From: Ciborinia camelliae | Taxonomy: Eukaryota > Ascomycota > Leotiomycetes > Helotiales > Sclerotiniaceae | Assembly (NCBI GenBank): GCA_025890175.1 | Contig: JANPYM010000001.1 | Location: 3,822,971-3,886,970, forward strand | Reading direction: 5' to 3' | DNA: 64,000 nucleotides | Part shown: one piece after another, positions 22,536 through 33,326 of the stretch | Position numbering within the stretch: position 1 is the stretch's first letter | How the letters are laid out: every line of letters starts with the position of its first letter | Notes under the pieces: model-generated | What the model was told of the DNA's origin: nothing | The model's input: the letters and a program-made list of their open reading frames with translations, nothing else | Databases searched by the model: none | Translations under genes and position numbers: made by a program

Positions 22536-24400
22536 ATGGCGGCTTCAAGTCAAGATGCTGACTTGGCAAATATGGGATACACCGCCGAATTGCCTCGTTC
22601 TCTGAGTATGATGAGTATATTGGGCTTGTAAGTTACCTACTCTTGCCCCGATAGATCAATACTAATACAAATACCAGATCATTCGCTATCATGGCAGTCC
22701 CATTCGGTCTCAGCACAACATTCGCTTACTCCCTGACCGATGGACAATGTGTGACCGTTTTATATGGCTGGATCTTCGTATCATTTATATCACTTGCTAT
22801 CGCTGCCTCATTAGCTGAGATATGTAGTGTGTATCCGACATCTGGAGGTGTATAGTGAGTACCACTTCTTTCTTTTATTGAGAAAGAAAAAAAGAAACAA
22901 CTTCACTGTCTTGTCAATGCCGAAATTCCCCGAAAAGGCCGAGATCTTTGGCAGAGTCTAGACTGACTTTGAAACTTAGTTACTGGTCTGCAATGCTTAG
23001 CACTAGGAAGTATGCTCCTGTTGTTTCCTGGATTACGGGTTGGCTCACTTTGGTGGGTAATTGGACAGTGACTTTGTCCATCAACTTTTCGGTATGTTGA
23101 ACCCTTGGAGTATGGATGATGGATGATGGCCCGGATGCTAATATTCAAGGAAAGGGTGCACAATTGATTCTAAGTTCCATCTCCATCTTCAACGAGGATT
23201 TCGTAGCCAATGCATGGCAGACAGTTCTTTGCTTCTGGGCCGTTATGGCTATCGCTTTCTCGGTAAACGTTTTTGGTGCCAAATATTTGGATTTGATCAA
23301 CAAAATCTGTATTTACTGGACTTCAGCATCTGTGATTATCATCATTGTCACTCTCCTAGTAATGGCCAAAGACCGTCGAGATGCCGAATTCGTCTTCACT
23401 CATTTCGATGCCTCGGCATCTGGTTGGCCATCTGGCTGGGCTTGGTTCGTAGGACTTCTTCAAGCTTCCTATACCTTGACCGGCTACGGAATGGTTGCTG
23501 CCATGTGCGAAGAAGTTCAGAACCCCGGACGCGAAGTTCCCAAAGCTATGGTCCTATCGGTTTTTGCAGCAGGCGTTACTGGTGTTCTATACTTAGTTCC
23601 TCTATTATTCGTCCTCCCCGACGTCGCTTCAGTTCTCGGCCAGCTAAACGGCCAACCAATCGGCTACATTTTCAAAACCGTAACTGGTTCAGCAGCCGGT
23701 GGATTCGGACTTCTTTTCCTGATTCTCGGCATCCTCTTCTTCGCCGGTGTTGGCGCCTTGACTGCCGCAAGTCGTTGCACCTATGCCTTCGCACGCGATG
23801 GCGCCATTCCCGGTTCTCGTCTCTTCAAACAAATCAATCCTCAATATAATATTCCACTGTGGGGTCTGGTCCTTTCCACCGTGGTGGATTGTATTCTCGG
23901 ATGCATCTACTTCGGATCGACGAGTGCTTTCAATGCTTTTACCGGTGTGGCTACCATTTGTCTATCGGTTTCATACGGCATTCCCATTTTGGTTAGTCTG
24001 ATTCGGGGAAGACAGGCGGTCAAACATGCTTCGTTTTCGTTGGGGAGGTTCGGCTTTATTATTAATGCTATTACTATTGTTGTGAGTATTCCCGACATGC
24101 ATCCTACTCTCCTAATAGGTTTACTAATCCATGACCATACAGTGGATTGCCCTCGCCATCATCCTCTTCTGCATGCCAACCGCCATCCCCGTCACGCCTG
24201 TAACTATGAACTACGCGAGTGTAGTCTTTGTATTCTTCGCTTCCATCAGTCTTCTCTGGTATGTCATTAGAGGTAGAAAGGAGTTTAGCGGTCCTCCGGT
24301 CGTTTCGGCCGAGGAGGATGGTGTTGAGAGGGTTGTGACACAAAATGGTAGTGGGCAGACTTCATTCGGAAGTGATGCGGAAAAAGCGGCTCGGAAGTGA
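22536..24400 (+). CDS. GABA/amino-acid permease (UGA4-like, APC superfamily)
   Basis: Five exons: 22536-22627, 22678-22854, 22980-23091, 23155-24081 and 24143-24400, giving 521 residues. Predicted plasma-membrane or vacuolar symporter importing GABA, choline or related amines. Seen: an N-terminal conserved stretch GLSFAIMAVPFGLSTTFAYS, LAEICSVYPTSGGVYYW, an MCEEVQNPGREVPKAM signature, GVGALTAASRCTYAFARDGAIPGS, and about twelve hydrophobic segments ending in a charged tail. These fit the amino acid/choline transporter family that includes yeast Uga4. The exon 4 acceptor at 23154 is chosen because it restores frame (SGAQLILSSISIF); the nearby TTCAAG would introduce a stop. Substrate specificity cannot be read from sequence. 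It is convergent with the gene at 24706. Confidence 0.88.
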
Positions 24401-24705
24401 GGTTCTGGGTTATGTATGATGATGATGATTGTATGAGTTTCAAGGAGCAATATAGCTCGCAAAAGTGGGGATATGTATATATAATAAAACGCTATTGGTT
24501 TTTGGATAGCTTTATAGATTTGTTTTGTTTATGTGGGTTTCAAATGGCAATATGGCTTGCAAAACTGGGAATGTATATATAATAGAACGTTGTTGATATT
24601 CTAGCTATCTTTGTAGAAAATAAGTTTCAATATGTTCATATTAGGGCAGTTTAGAGAAGCATAGCAAGCAAGTCCAGTATGCACGATAAGCCTTGTTGAC
24701 TATTG
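24401..24705. other. Convergent 3' region, permease and 24706 gene
   Basis: About 305 bp between two convergent stop codons. I see a short diverged duplication: TATATATAATA-AACG stretches near 24475-24492 and 24572-24590 share flanks (GCAATATAGCTCGCAAAA versus GCAATATGGCTTGCAAAA). No gene. Confidence 0.6.
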
Positions 24706-25662
24706 TCAGTCCTCCGTGTCAACATTCATCTTTGACCTTTCTTCTCTCCTCTTGTCCTTTTTCTCCTTCTTCCTTAGGGCTTTCAGAAGTTTCTTCGCCT
24801 CTTGCCTTGCCTTTCTCTCATCATCTGACGCCTGCTCTGTTTCAGCCTCTCCCTCATAAGCCTTTTCAGTATCGGTAGGTAGATTATCCTTCGGATTCGC
24901 ATCGATGGGCTTGCTGCGAAACAAATTGAAATCTTCCTCGTCCACATCCATCTGATCAAGAGCCTCCGGCGACTTATTTTCCCCATCACTCTGCTCATCA
25001 TCCTCTTCCGCCAGCGCATTCTTCTGCTTCGACTTCCTCCTCTTCTTTTTCTTGGACTTTTTCGATGTAACCTCTGTGCTTTCGTCTGCATCTTCCAGCT
25101 GGAGCAGCAGCGCTTTATTGACCAGCTCTTTTCCTTCTTCAGCCTGGTTTTGAGCAAGGAGAGCTTTGTTGATCAATGGTTTATCATCTTCCCCTCCATT
25201 TGTCTTATTGTGTTTCGTCTTCAGCTTCTTCGCTTTCCCCAAGCCAGTGCGACCTTCATCCTCATCACTGCTAGCAGCTGCCATAGCTCTCTTCGCACTC
25301 GCAGCCTTCTCCTCAGCATCCCTCGCCTTACTAACTCTCAGCTCTTTCGAAGGAAGCATTTTGTCGCGAAGTGTTTTCTGACTACGTTCTGCAGCTGGCT
25401 TCAAGAATTTAGCAAATGCCGGATCGGTATTAAGTGATTGATTCCCTGCTGCGGGTGTAGGAAACCATAAAGCATCTTCTGCGTCAATTTCTTCTTGCGT
25501 CTTACGGCGTCTATCGGTAGGGTATTGGGCTAGGATGTTTTCCGCGATGGCTTCACGTTTTGCGAGGGCCATTTGAATACGGTTCATTTTCGCATTGAAT
25601 TCCTCCCATGTTTCCTTTTTGGGTGGAGGTTGTTCCGATTGATCATCTGCGAATTTCACCAT
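24706..25662 (-). CDS. Charged nuclear-type hypothetical protein (possibly DUF3245)
   Basis: Single-exon frame of 318 residues with a clear ATG (MVKFADDQSEQPPPKKETWE). I do not assign a function. Seen: a conserved-looking N-terminal region (EEFNAKMNRIQMALAKREAI, WFPTPA), an SSDEDEGRTGLGKAKKLK segment, acidic patches, and several strongly basic lysine tracts (KKSKKKKRRKSKQK and KKEKKDKRREERSK) that look like nuclear or nucleolar localisation signals. The GRTGLGKAKK piece and overall layout recall the uncharacterised DUF3245 family, but this is from memory. It is divergent from the succinyl-CoA ligase gene. A role in ribosome biogenesis would be a guess from composition only. Confidence 0.75.
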   Translation of the reverse strand: MVKFADDQSEQPPPKKETWEEFNAKMNRIQMALAKREAIAENILAQYPTDRRRKTQEEIDAEDALWFPTPAAGNQSLNTDPAFAKFLKPAAERSQKTLRDKMLPSKELRVSKARDAEEKAASAKRAMAAASSDEDEGRTGLGKAKKLKTKHNKTNGGEDDKPLINKALLAQNQAEEGKELVNKALLLQLEDADESTEVTSKKSKKKKRRKSKQKNALAEEDDEQSDGENKSPEALDQMDVDEEDFNLFRSKPIDANPKDNLPTDTEKAYEGEAETEQASDDERKARQEAKKLLKALRKKEKKDKRREERSKMNVDTED

Positions 25663-26034
25663 GATGCTTTATGCTGTATGGTGCGAAATTGAATCCTCGT
25701 GCGGGGGGGAATGTCCTGTACTGCGTATGTTCATTCGTTGATGGTTGTACCCAAATGTTCTCTTGTAACAGGCTAGAATGATAAAAATAATATCCGTGGA
25801 CAGGTCTGTAAGGCGTAAGGCTAAGAGAGAGGGTTACCTAAGCTCAAAAGTTTCATGGGGTCCACGAGTTTTCATGATTCATCCCACCCCACGTGAAATT
25901 AGCGGCGTCGGTCAGTTACGCTTACCGTACTAGCTTCGCGAATTCCCGTTTGACGGAAGGACAATCACTGAAAAAAAGATCTTGGTAAAGATAGAAAGAC
26001 GGCATTGTGTCTTCCCCTTTTAATCTCTATCAAC
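25663..26034. promoter_or_regulatory. Divergent promoter, DUF3245-like gene and LSC2, with CACGTG
   Basis: A 372-bp spacer between divergent start codons with CACGTG at 25890-25895 (CCCCACGTGAAAT). This is one of four CACGTG sites located in gene-proximal upstream DNA of this window. Confidence 0.45.
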
Positions 26035-27526
26035 ATGTTCAAGTTAGCTAGAAGCCAACCTTTGGCAGCTGCCTTCAAGGCAAGCAGAGTAATTCTTCCA
26101 GACTGCCAAATAGTCTCTTATCAACAAAGTTAATATGGCCCTAGGTCTCAATGCCATCCCGCATGCTCGGCGCTGCTCAACAAAAAAGAGCTTTGAGCAT
26201 ACACGAGTATCTTTCAGCAGATTTGTTAAGAAAGGTACGAGATAGTTATACGGGCGGAGACGAATCTGACGAGAATACAGTATGGCATTGGTGTTCCTGA
26301 TGGATCTGTTGCGACAACAGGCGCCGAGGCCGAAGCTATTGCAAAGAAGATTGGCGGAGATGACATGGTTATCAAGGCACAAGTTCTTGCAGGTGGAAGA
26401 GGAAAGGGTACCTTCGACAATGGGTTAAAGGGAGGAGTCCGAGTTATCTACTCTCCTACCGAAGCAAAGATGTTTGCTGAGCAAATGATCGGACACAAGC
26501 TTGTCACCAAGCAAACTGGTGCCCAAGGACGTATCTGCAACTCTGTCTACATCTGCGAGCGCAAGTTTGCTCGCCGGGAATTCTACCTTGCCATCTTGAT
26601 GGATCGTGCTTCCCAAGGACCAGTTATCGTTTCTTCGTCTCAGGGTGGAATGGACATTGAGACTGTTGCAAAGGAAACTCCAAACGCAATCACAACTACC
26701 TACATCGATATCCACAAGGGTGTTACTGATGATGTTGCACGAAAGATTGTCACTGATATTGGTTTCAGCGAGCAATGTATCGAGGACGCTAAGGACACCG
26801 TTCAAAAGCTTTACAAGATTTTCATGGAGAAGGATGCCACTCAAATCGAGATCAACCCTCTCTCTGAGACCTCTGACCACAAGGTTCTTGCCATGGATGC
26901 CAAACTTGGTTTCGATGACAATGCTGAGTTCCGTCAAAAGGAGGTCTTTGAATGGCGCGACACTTCTCAAGAAGATGCTGAGGAAGTTCGTGCCGCCGAA
27001 TCTGGTCTTAACTTCATCAAGCTCGGTGGTGACATCGGATGCTTGGTAAACGGTGCCGGTCTTGCCATGGCTACTATGGATATCATCAAGCTTAACGGTG
27101 GTGAGCCCGCTAACTTCCTTGATGTTGGAGGTGGAGCCACCCCACAAGCTATCAAGGAGGCTTTCACTCTCATCACCAGCGACCCCAAGGTTACCGCTAT
27201 CTTCGTTAACATCTTCGGTGGTATCGTTCGTTGTGATGCTATTGCTCAAGGTCTCATCAGCACTGTTGAGAGCATGAACCTTAGAATCCCAATCATTGCA
27301 AGATTGCAAGGAACAAACATGGAGGCTGCACACAAGTTGATCAACGAATCTGGTCTTAAGATTTTCTCCATTGATGACTTGCAAAGCGCAGCAGAGAAGG
27401 CAGTTCAATTCTCAAAGGTTGTGAAGATGGGTAAGTTTTATTTCTAATCCTTGTGGGTGATTGTCACTAACGTATTCATTAGCTCGTGATATCGATGTTG
27501 GTGTTGAGTTTTCTTTGGGCATTTAA
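26035..27526 (+). CDS. lsc2: Succinyl-CoA ligase (ADP-forming) beta subunit, mitochondrial
   Basis: Four exons: 26035-26088, 26145-26234, 26281-27430 and 27483-27526, giving 445 residues. It catalyses the substrate-level phosphorylation step succinyl-CoA to succinate in the TCA cycle, together with the alpha subunit. Seen: a basic amphipathic presequence ([20 protein letters not shown]), then [20 protein letters not shown], the ATP-grasp region [16 protein letters not shown], the metal-binding segment [24 protein letters not shown], and the C-terminal [17 protein letters not shown] and [16 protein letters not shown]. Length matches the family. The first two short exons encode the presequence and mature N-terminus; both introns are needed because unspliced frames stop early. 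The final 44-nt exon encodes [14 protein letters not shown]. Confidence 0.95.
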
Positions 27527-27701
27527 GCGATTACATAGATGGGTATTCTCCTTGTTTGTATTGATTCCCTCCGTCTTTAGACCAATGGATGACCTGGGCT
27601 GAGTTACCATGTATAATGCATTGAATTTCAAGTCCATATTTATTGTCTTCCCTCTTATTTATTGTGAACATTTGAGATTTTGTGACAATCATGAATGACA
27701 T

Positions 27702-28222
27702 TCATATTGAAACACTCCTCGGAGCAATGCGATATTCTTCCAAAATAAATGACGCTCCCAGTGGTGCTCCAATAACAAATCCCGCCACGAAATTAAAACA
27801 AGTCTCGTTCGTTCTACAAAGTCTCCAATCTATCCTCAATTCATTCTTCCTCAACCTCAATCTCAATCTCAATCCTGATGCCACCGCCCGATCAATAATC
27901 AAACAACAAGTCAACCCTCCCCATCCCATCCCCCTCACCTAACAGCCTGTTCGGGGGCCCCTTCCCCCATCAATCCCCCCATACGCATACAATTCGCAAT
28001 CGCAATGATATACACCGGCTCCATCCCGATCCCATTCCTAACCTGCACATCACGCATCCTCGATCCAGATCCTGGTCCTGGTCCTGGTCTAGGTCTAGGT
28101 TCTGGTCTAGGTTCTGGTCCAGGTCTAGGTCTAGGTTCTGGTCCAGGTCCCACCGGCAATAAACAAAAGAAACAAAAGACCAGCAAAGTGATGCCCAGCG
28201 CCTTCCAATCTAGATCTTGCAT
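27702..28222 (-). CDS. Putative small membrane protein, 5' end uncertain beside assembly gap
   Basis: Reading the minus strand, exon 28222-27939 (from MQDLDWKALG) and exon 27813-27702 join in frame through GTGAGG...TTTGTAG, giving 131 residues. I do not recognise the family. Seen: a hydrophobic segment ALGITLLVFCFFCLLPV, a Pro-Gly-Glu-Arg low-complexity spacer encoded by a GGTCTAGGTCTAGG-like repeat, a segment EPVYIIAIANCM, and a last hydrophobic segment FNFVAGFVIGAPLGASFIL followed by EEYRIAPRSVSI. The last exon has coding-like character and no match to the repeats around it. An upstream exon may exist beyond the N gap (28335-28344), where a frame reading YVPLCWTTGYHATQPFTPIL ends at a GTGCGT donor. 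The 3' end is convergent with LSC2. The alternative is that only isolated fragments are real. Confidence 0.4.
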
Positions 28223-28334
28223 GCTGCGATATAGTGATGGTGATGTTGCGTATGGATATAGGGGGGTGGGGATAGAGGGGTGGAGATGGAGAGGGGGAAT
28301 TGGAGGGGGAATTGGAGGGGGAATTGGAGGGGAA

Positions 28335-28344
28335 NNNNNNNNNN
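28335..28344. other. Assembly gap (10 N)
   Basis: Ten consecutive N characters directly follow three copies of a GGAATTGGAGG-like unit, so the gap probably marks a collapsed or unresolved tandem repeat. Confidence 1.
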
Positions 28345-29570
28345 GCTGGGTGAGTAGGTGATGGGAAGGAGTGTGCAGGTCTACGCACACGTCTGGAGAT
28401 GGTCGGATCCTGGAGAATGGGCGTGAAGGGCTGTGTGGCGTGGTATCCGGTGGTCCAGCAGAGAGGGACGTAGGGTTGGGGTTGGGGGGGGAGCGGGAGG
28501 GGGAGCGGGAGTGGGAGGGATGTTGATGCTGATGCTGATGGCTTGGGTGGACATTGGGATTGTGGGGTTGGTGGTTCTTGGGGTTCTTGTTTGGGTTTGT
28601 TTTGTTTTGTTTGGGGGTGAGGAGATGGGTAGATAATGGGATGAGATGGGATTCTCAAGAGTCAAAAATGGGTTTACAGGCAGGTTAGTTGGTACCTTGG
28701 GAAGAATACAATGAATTGCCCACCTAGGTACCCAGTACCTACTCCACTGTATCCGATATCTTGGGTGGAAATTGTAATTGTCATTCCCATGCAATTCTAA
28801 TTCCAAATGCAATTCTAATTCCAAATGCAAATGTAGTTGTATGGTTTTCCCCCGGAGCTTTGGGGGATTGTTTCTCTTTTTTTTCTCTTCCTTCTTTCCT
28901 TCTTTCCTTTTCTTTTCTTGCTGGGCTAGGAGAAGAAATGGAAGAAATGGAAGAAGAGAGGAGGAGAGAGGAGAGGAATAAGTGAGAGAGAGAGAGAGGA
29001 GAGGAATGAGTGAGAGAGAGGAGAGGAATGAGTGAGAGAGAGGAGAGGAGAGAGAGAGAGGGGAAAGAGAGAGATGAATTTATGGAGGGAGGGAAAGTAA
29101 AGTAAAAGTAAATAATATAATAATATTCCAACACGTCGGTAGATATCTATCTAGCTACCTACCTACCTACCTATCTACCTACCACAACCACGAGAATCTT
29201 CTCTGCTGCTGCTCGATCTTTCTATTCTCTATTCTTTATTCTTCAAGTACCTATCTATGCATTTCTCCACCCATCTACCCACCTCCTCTCCTCTACCTAC
29301 CCTACCTACCTACTCTACCTATCTATCTATCTATCTATCTATCCTACCTACTTAATCTACCTATCTACCTACCTAGGTAACAATAACAATACCCGTAACG
29401 ATCATAATGATTATAAAAAAAAAAAAAAAAAAAAAAAAAGAAAAAAAAAGAAAAGAATATTTTCGTCTTATCTCATCTCATCTCGTCTCATCTCATCTCA
29501 TCTCGTCTCATCTCGTTTCGTTTTATGTAGGTACCTAGGTAGCTACCTGTAAGTCCGCACAGTACCTAGT

Positions 29571-29685
29571 ATATAGTACCTAGTATATAGTACCTAGTAC
29601 CTAGTATATAGTACCTAGTATATAGTATCTAGTATATAGTACCTAGTATATAGTACCTAGTATATAGTACCTAGTATATAGTATA
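29571..29685. repeat. AGTACCTAGTATAT 14-bp tandem array
   Basis: About eight copies, some shortened, of a 14-bp unit built from AGTACCTAGTATAT. The unit is itself partly palindromic (TACCTA and TATATA) and related to the TACCTAGGTA motif that is scattered over the window. Confidence 0.85.
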
Positions 29686-29884
29686 TAATAGATATTAAAG
29701 AATAATGAGTTTTGGATTTGGATTTTTTATTGGGTGAATGAATAAATAAGGAGTGAGGAAGTGAGTGAGGAGTGAGTGAGTGTTCTGTATAGTTGGAGGT
29801 AGGTACCTAGGTACCTACCTAGATATCTACCTATTTAGGGGTGGGTACCTATTTGCCTAAAGCTCGTTTATTCATTCTTTATTC

Positions 29885-30075
29885 ATTCGTTCATTCATAT
29901 ACAATCTTTATATACAATCTTCATAATCATCTTCATAATCATCTTCATAATCATCTTCACATACAATCATCACATACAATCTTCACATATAATCTTCATA
30001 TACAATCTTTATATACAATCTTTACATACAATCTTCACATACAATCTTCACATACAATCTTCACATACAATCATA
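29885..30075. repeat. ACATACAATCTTC / CTTCATAATCAT imperfect tandem repeats
   Basis: Degenerate 12-13 bp tandem units (CTTCATAATCAT then CTTCACATACAAT). They create an apparent 94-codon frame that is purely repeat-derived. Confidence 0.8.
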
Positions 30076-30159
30076 ATCATAATCATATTCCATTCATTCA
30101 ATCATATCAAATCATAGGTACCTAGGTACCTAGGTAAGTAAGTAGGTAGGTAGGTAGAT

Positions 30160-30220
30160 ATCCATCTACCAATCCATCTACCAATCCATCTACCAATCCA
30201 TCTACCAATCCATCTACCAA
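30160..30220. repeat. CCATCTACCAAT 12-bp tandem repeat
   Basis: Five near-perfect 12-bp units just downstream of the phosphatase gene's stop. Confidence 0.85.
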
Positions 30221-30320
30221 TCCCATCCCCTTCCCCTTCCCCCTCCCCTCCCCCTCAATCCATCCCTCCCCATCTCTCTCCCCTTAATCCATCCCACCCA
30301 AACTACCACTTCTATCTCTA

Positions 30321-33300
30321 TTACCCCTCGGATTCACATTCATTTTCATATTCATATTGACATTGATATTCATATTTGCACCACCCCCACCCCCACCCCC
30401 CACCACCATTACCACCACCTGCACCACCACTATGACTCCCTCCCCCTCCCCCTCCCCCTCCCCCTCCCCCTCCTCCAGCACCCCCAACCTGCTGCGCGAT
30501 CCACTCCAGAATGGTTTCATAGCAAAGAACATACTGCAACAAGTTCTGCACCATGCTAAGTCTCTGTCCACGAAAATCCTCCACCGTCTTCTGCACCAGA
30601 TCCGTATCCTGATCAAAGACCCAATCTATATCCATATCCATATCCATATCCGGGTGCGCCGCTGCCGTCTTCTTCCCCATCCCCATCCCCATCCCCATCC
30701 CATGCGTCACGTAATCCTCTCCCTCCCCATCATCATCATCATCATCATTCTTCGCAGCAGCAGCAGCAGCAGCAGCAGCAACGAATTCCATCGGCGCGGT
30801 GCCAAATTTCCGTTCCTTGCGTTGGCGCTTCAACATATCGATAACCGAATCAATCGTGCAAAAGGTGCCCGTGCGACCACATCCCGCGCTACAATGAACG
30901 AGCATGGGACGAGCGACTTCGGATTCCGGTTCGCTGGAGCGAGGGACATCGATGGGGGACGACGAGGAGCGCTGCATCGAGTTGGCGAGTTGGATGAGCG
31001 CGAGGAGGTGACTCGGTTTGGCCGGGGACGCGAAATCCGGCCACGAAGAATAGTGCACTTGGGTGATCTCGCGCATGGGCGTGAAGGGGTGCGCGGCGTG
31101 CGAGAGGGTGAATTTGCGCACCATGACGTGCGCATCTTCGGTCGTGGGAGAGGGAGGCGTATTTTGAATGCTGGTGTGTGCGCGCTTTCGTCCAGGATCG
31201 CGGCGGTCCGTCGAGTTTCGATGTTTGGTGGGATCAAGGTGGACCTTCTTTTCGGATACCAATTTCAGTTTGAGCTGGCCATACTCGTGGCTGGACCAGT
31301 AAGAGTGACATTTCAATTGTCCGCCTTCGGCTTCTGCAGTTAACATGACGATGACGCGTACATCTTGGTCCCATATCACACTCCAGAAATCCTAAAATTC
31401 AATTAGTATCAGGAGACGAAACAATGAGGTGGAAAAATACTGACTTCAAAGGTTGCAGGCAAAGGTCCTTGAGAAGCAATATAACGTTTATTACTTCTGG
31501 ATGCCTTGATGTAACTTGCATTCACATAATCACACATACCCTCTGCGCGACCTTGTAGTTTGACTCTGGCATGCTCAAATGGCCAAATGTTGTTGTATCT
31601 GTTCTTGCTGCCCTTCTCCACACCCGCAATCTGCACATCATTAGAATTAGAGGCATCTGAGCCATTTCCATATCTGACTCCTTGTGTTAATGCCTTTGTC
31701 ATCCTTGCCAACTCTGCTTGCTCAATGTGAAGAAATCGGTCTGAGACAATCTTGCCATGGTCCTCTTTATTTGCAGCCTTGGCCAACCATCTGGGAAGAA
31801 TGCTCATCGCAGATGAGTCTCGGGCTAATTCCTCAGGGAGAGCAATGTCTCTTTGACCAACTCCATCCATTAGATCTTGATTTTGTCGAATGTTGCCAAA
31901 AAATGGATTGACCGCGTTCTTTGTTGGTGGCATGGCACATCCACCAGCTACTGGTGCTACCCCCGGTAATAATGTTCCCAGAGTGAGATTTATTCGGGAT
32001 GGTTGCGAGGATTGTGTTGAACCCCGGTCAATCGACCTGGGAAAACTTTGAGCAAAGATGTCAAATCCACCTTTCAATATATACCTCCCTCCATCCCAGC
32101 CTTCATTAGTAAACTTCTTCAATGTATTAATGGCGAGTGCAGCATCTTTCTTATCTGATGATCTATTGTCATAAGCCACGATATATCTAGCTTGCCTCCA
32201 TTTTGAGAATCTGGTTTTATCCGCCTCATTGGTGAAAGTATCTTGAAGCTTCTGAAGATTAAATGAAGGCCGCTTCAACAAGGTTGTTGGTATGCACAAG
32301 TTGAGAGCGTTGCCAATCCTTGATTGTGAGAAGATGCTGAAAGTTCGGCAATCGAGTAGTAATACTTCTATGGAAGGAGAGCGGTCCATCATTTCCTTCA
32401 ACTGCACTGGCGTGATCATGGCTGGCCCATCTTCTAAACTCAATGGCAGCGTTTCAGCTCGTTGATGTTGACCTCGCTGCTGCAATCTTGGTGATGGAGC
32501 ATCTGATTTATTTTGTGGCAGGGAAAGTCTAGTGTGTCTCTCGTCTAGATGTGAAAGGTTGTTTCTCGGCACAGCCATTGGAGATGGAAAGCTCTCGGGT
32601 GACATCTGACGAGGCAAATCGAAAAATGAAGGAGCATTTTTTGAGGATGCAGATGCGCGCTCAGAGGAAGATACATATTCTGAATCCGGTCCATTATGAA
32701 CACCACCTTCCATCGATGGTCCATCCCTACTTCTTGGAAAAGATCTGGGGGAAGGAGGGTTATCTTGCATATCGAGTTTTGATGTCTTTCTCTCATTCTT
32801 TGGGCGCAGTAGGGAAGGACCTGGAGACATTGAGAAATTTGCGAGACCCCCATGACTAAGATTGAACCTGTTATTAGATTCTGTTTGCCTTTTGAAAGCC
32901 TCGAACTCAGGATTTGAGTTTATGGGTATATGTTCCGGTGTGCCGCCACCAAATGAGAACTAAAATATCCAAAGTTAGAAATGACTTCGTGAGGATAATT
33001 CAGATCGATATTAGACTCACTATGGAAGACGTGGGCGGACTCCAATTAGCTTTGGGTACGGCGTTAGAATCTCTAGGATTACTCGCTGGTTCAATAACAA
33101 GACCAAAATAATTTGGACTTGGACTCCGAACGGGTTCTACTTGAATAGCTGGGGATCGCATGGCGGATGTAGACGGTAGAGTCTGGCCTCCGGATCCAGG
33201 GATTCTCCCAGCTGGACTCATGATTGGGGTAGTGGTAGATGGGCTCGAACAAGTTCTATGTGATTGCGAATGGGAGTGTGAATGAGGGGACCTTGGTGAA

Positions 33301-33326
33301 GGTCTCGTTGCTGCTTTGACAACCAT
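30321..33326 (-). CDS. Pyp1-like protein: rhodanese domain plus tyrosine-phosphatase domain
   Basis: Three exons on the minus strand: 33326-33021, 32959-31445 and 31391-30321, giving 963 residues. Pyp/Ptp enzymes dephosphorylate the activation loop of stress MAP kinases; that role is inferred from architecture. Seen: a Ser/Pro-rich N-terminus, a rhodanese/CDC25-like domain at about 270-395 (VLLLDCRTFSIFSQSRIGNA), the PTP core with NRYNNIWPFEHARVKL, YVNASYIKA, YIASQGPLP, DFWSVIWDQDVRVIVMLT, the WPDF loop, the catalytic P-loop HCSAGCGRTGTF (about residue 773) and the final DFRGQRLSMVQNLLQYVLCYE. Cys and Arg of the P-loop are intact. Between P-loop and Q-loop there is an unusual low-complexity insertion (poly-Ala, poly-Asp, Gly-Met and Asp-Met repeats), and the C-terminus ends in poly-Gly encoded by CCCCCT/CCACCC repeats. 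A 328-codon antisense frame over the last exon is a shadow. Confidence 0.9.

Larger units (their letters stand above)
28223..30320. other. Repeat-rich intergenic region with assembly gap
   Basis: Contains the 10-N gap, GGAATTGGAGGGG-type repeats beside it, GA-rich tracts (about 28920-29070), a CTAC/CTAT tetranucleotide block (29150-29375), an A-homopolymer run (about 29416-29440), the AGTACCTAGTATAT array and ACATACAATCTTC repeats. Except for a possible upstream exon of the gene at 27702, I see no gene. Confidence 0.6.

Noticed and set aside
26425..27408. 327-codon minus-strand frame
   Set aside because: Antisense to succinyl-CoA ligase beta, whose ATP-grasp motifs are unambiguous.
30357..31343. 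328-codon plus-strand frame
   Set aside because: Exactly antisense to the phosphatase exon with intact catalytic motifs; composition is that of a shadow frame.
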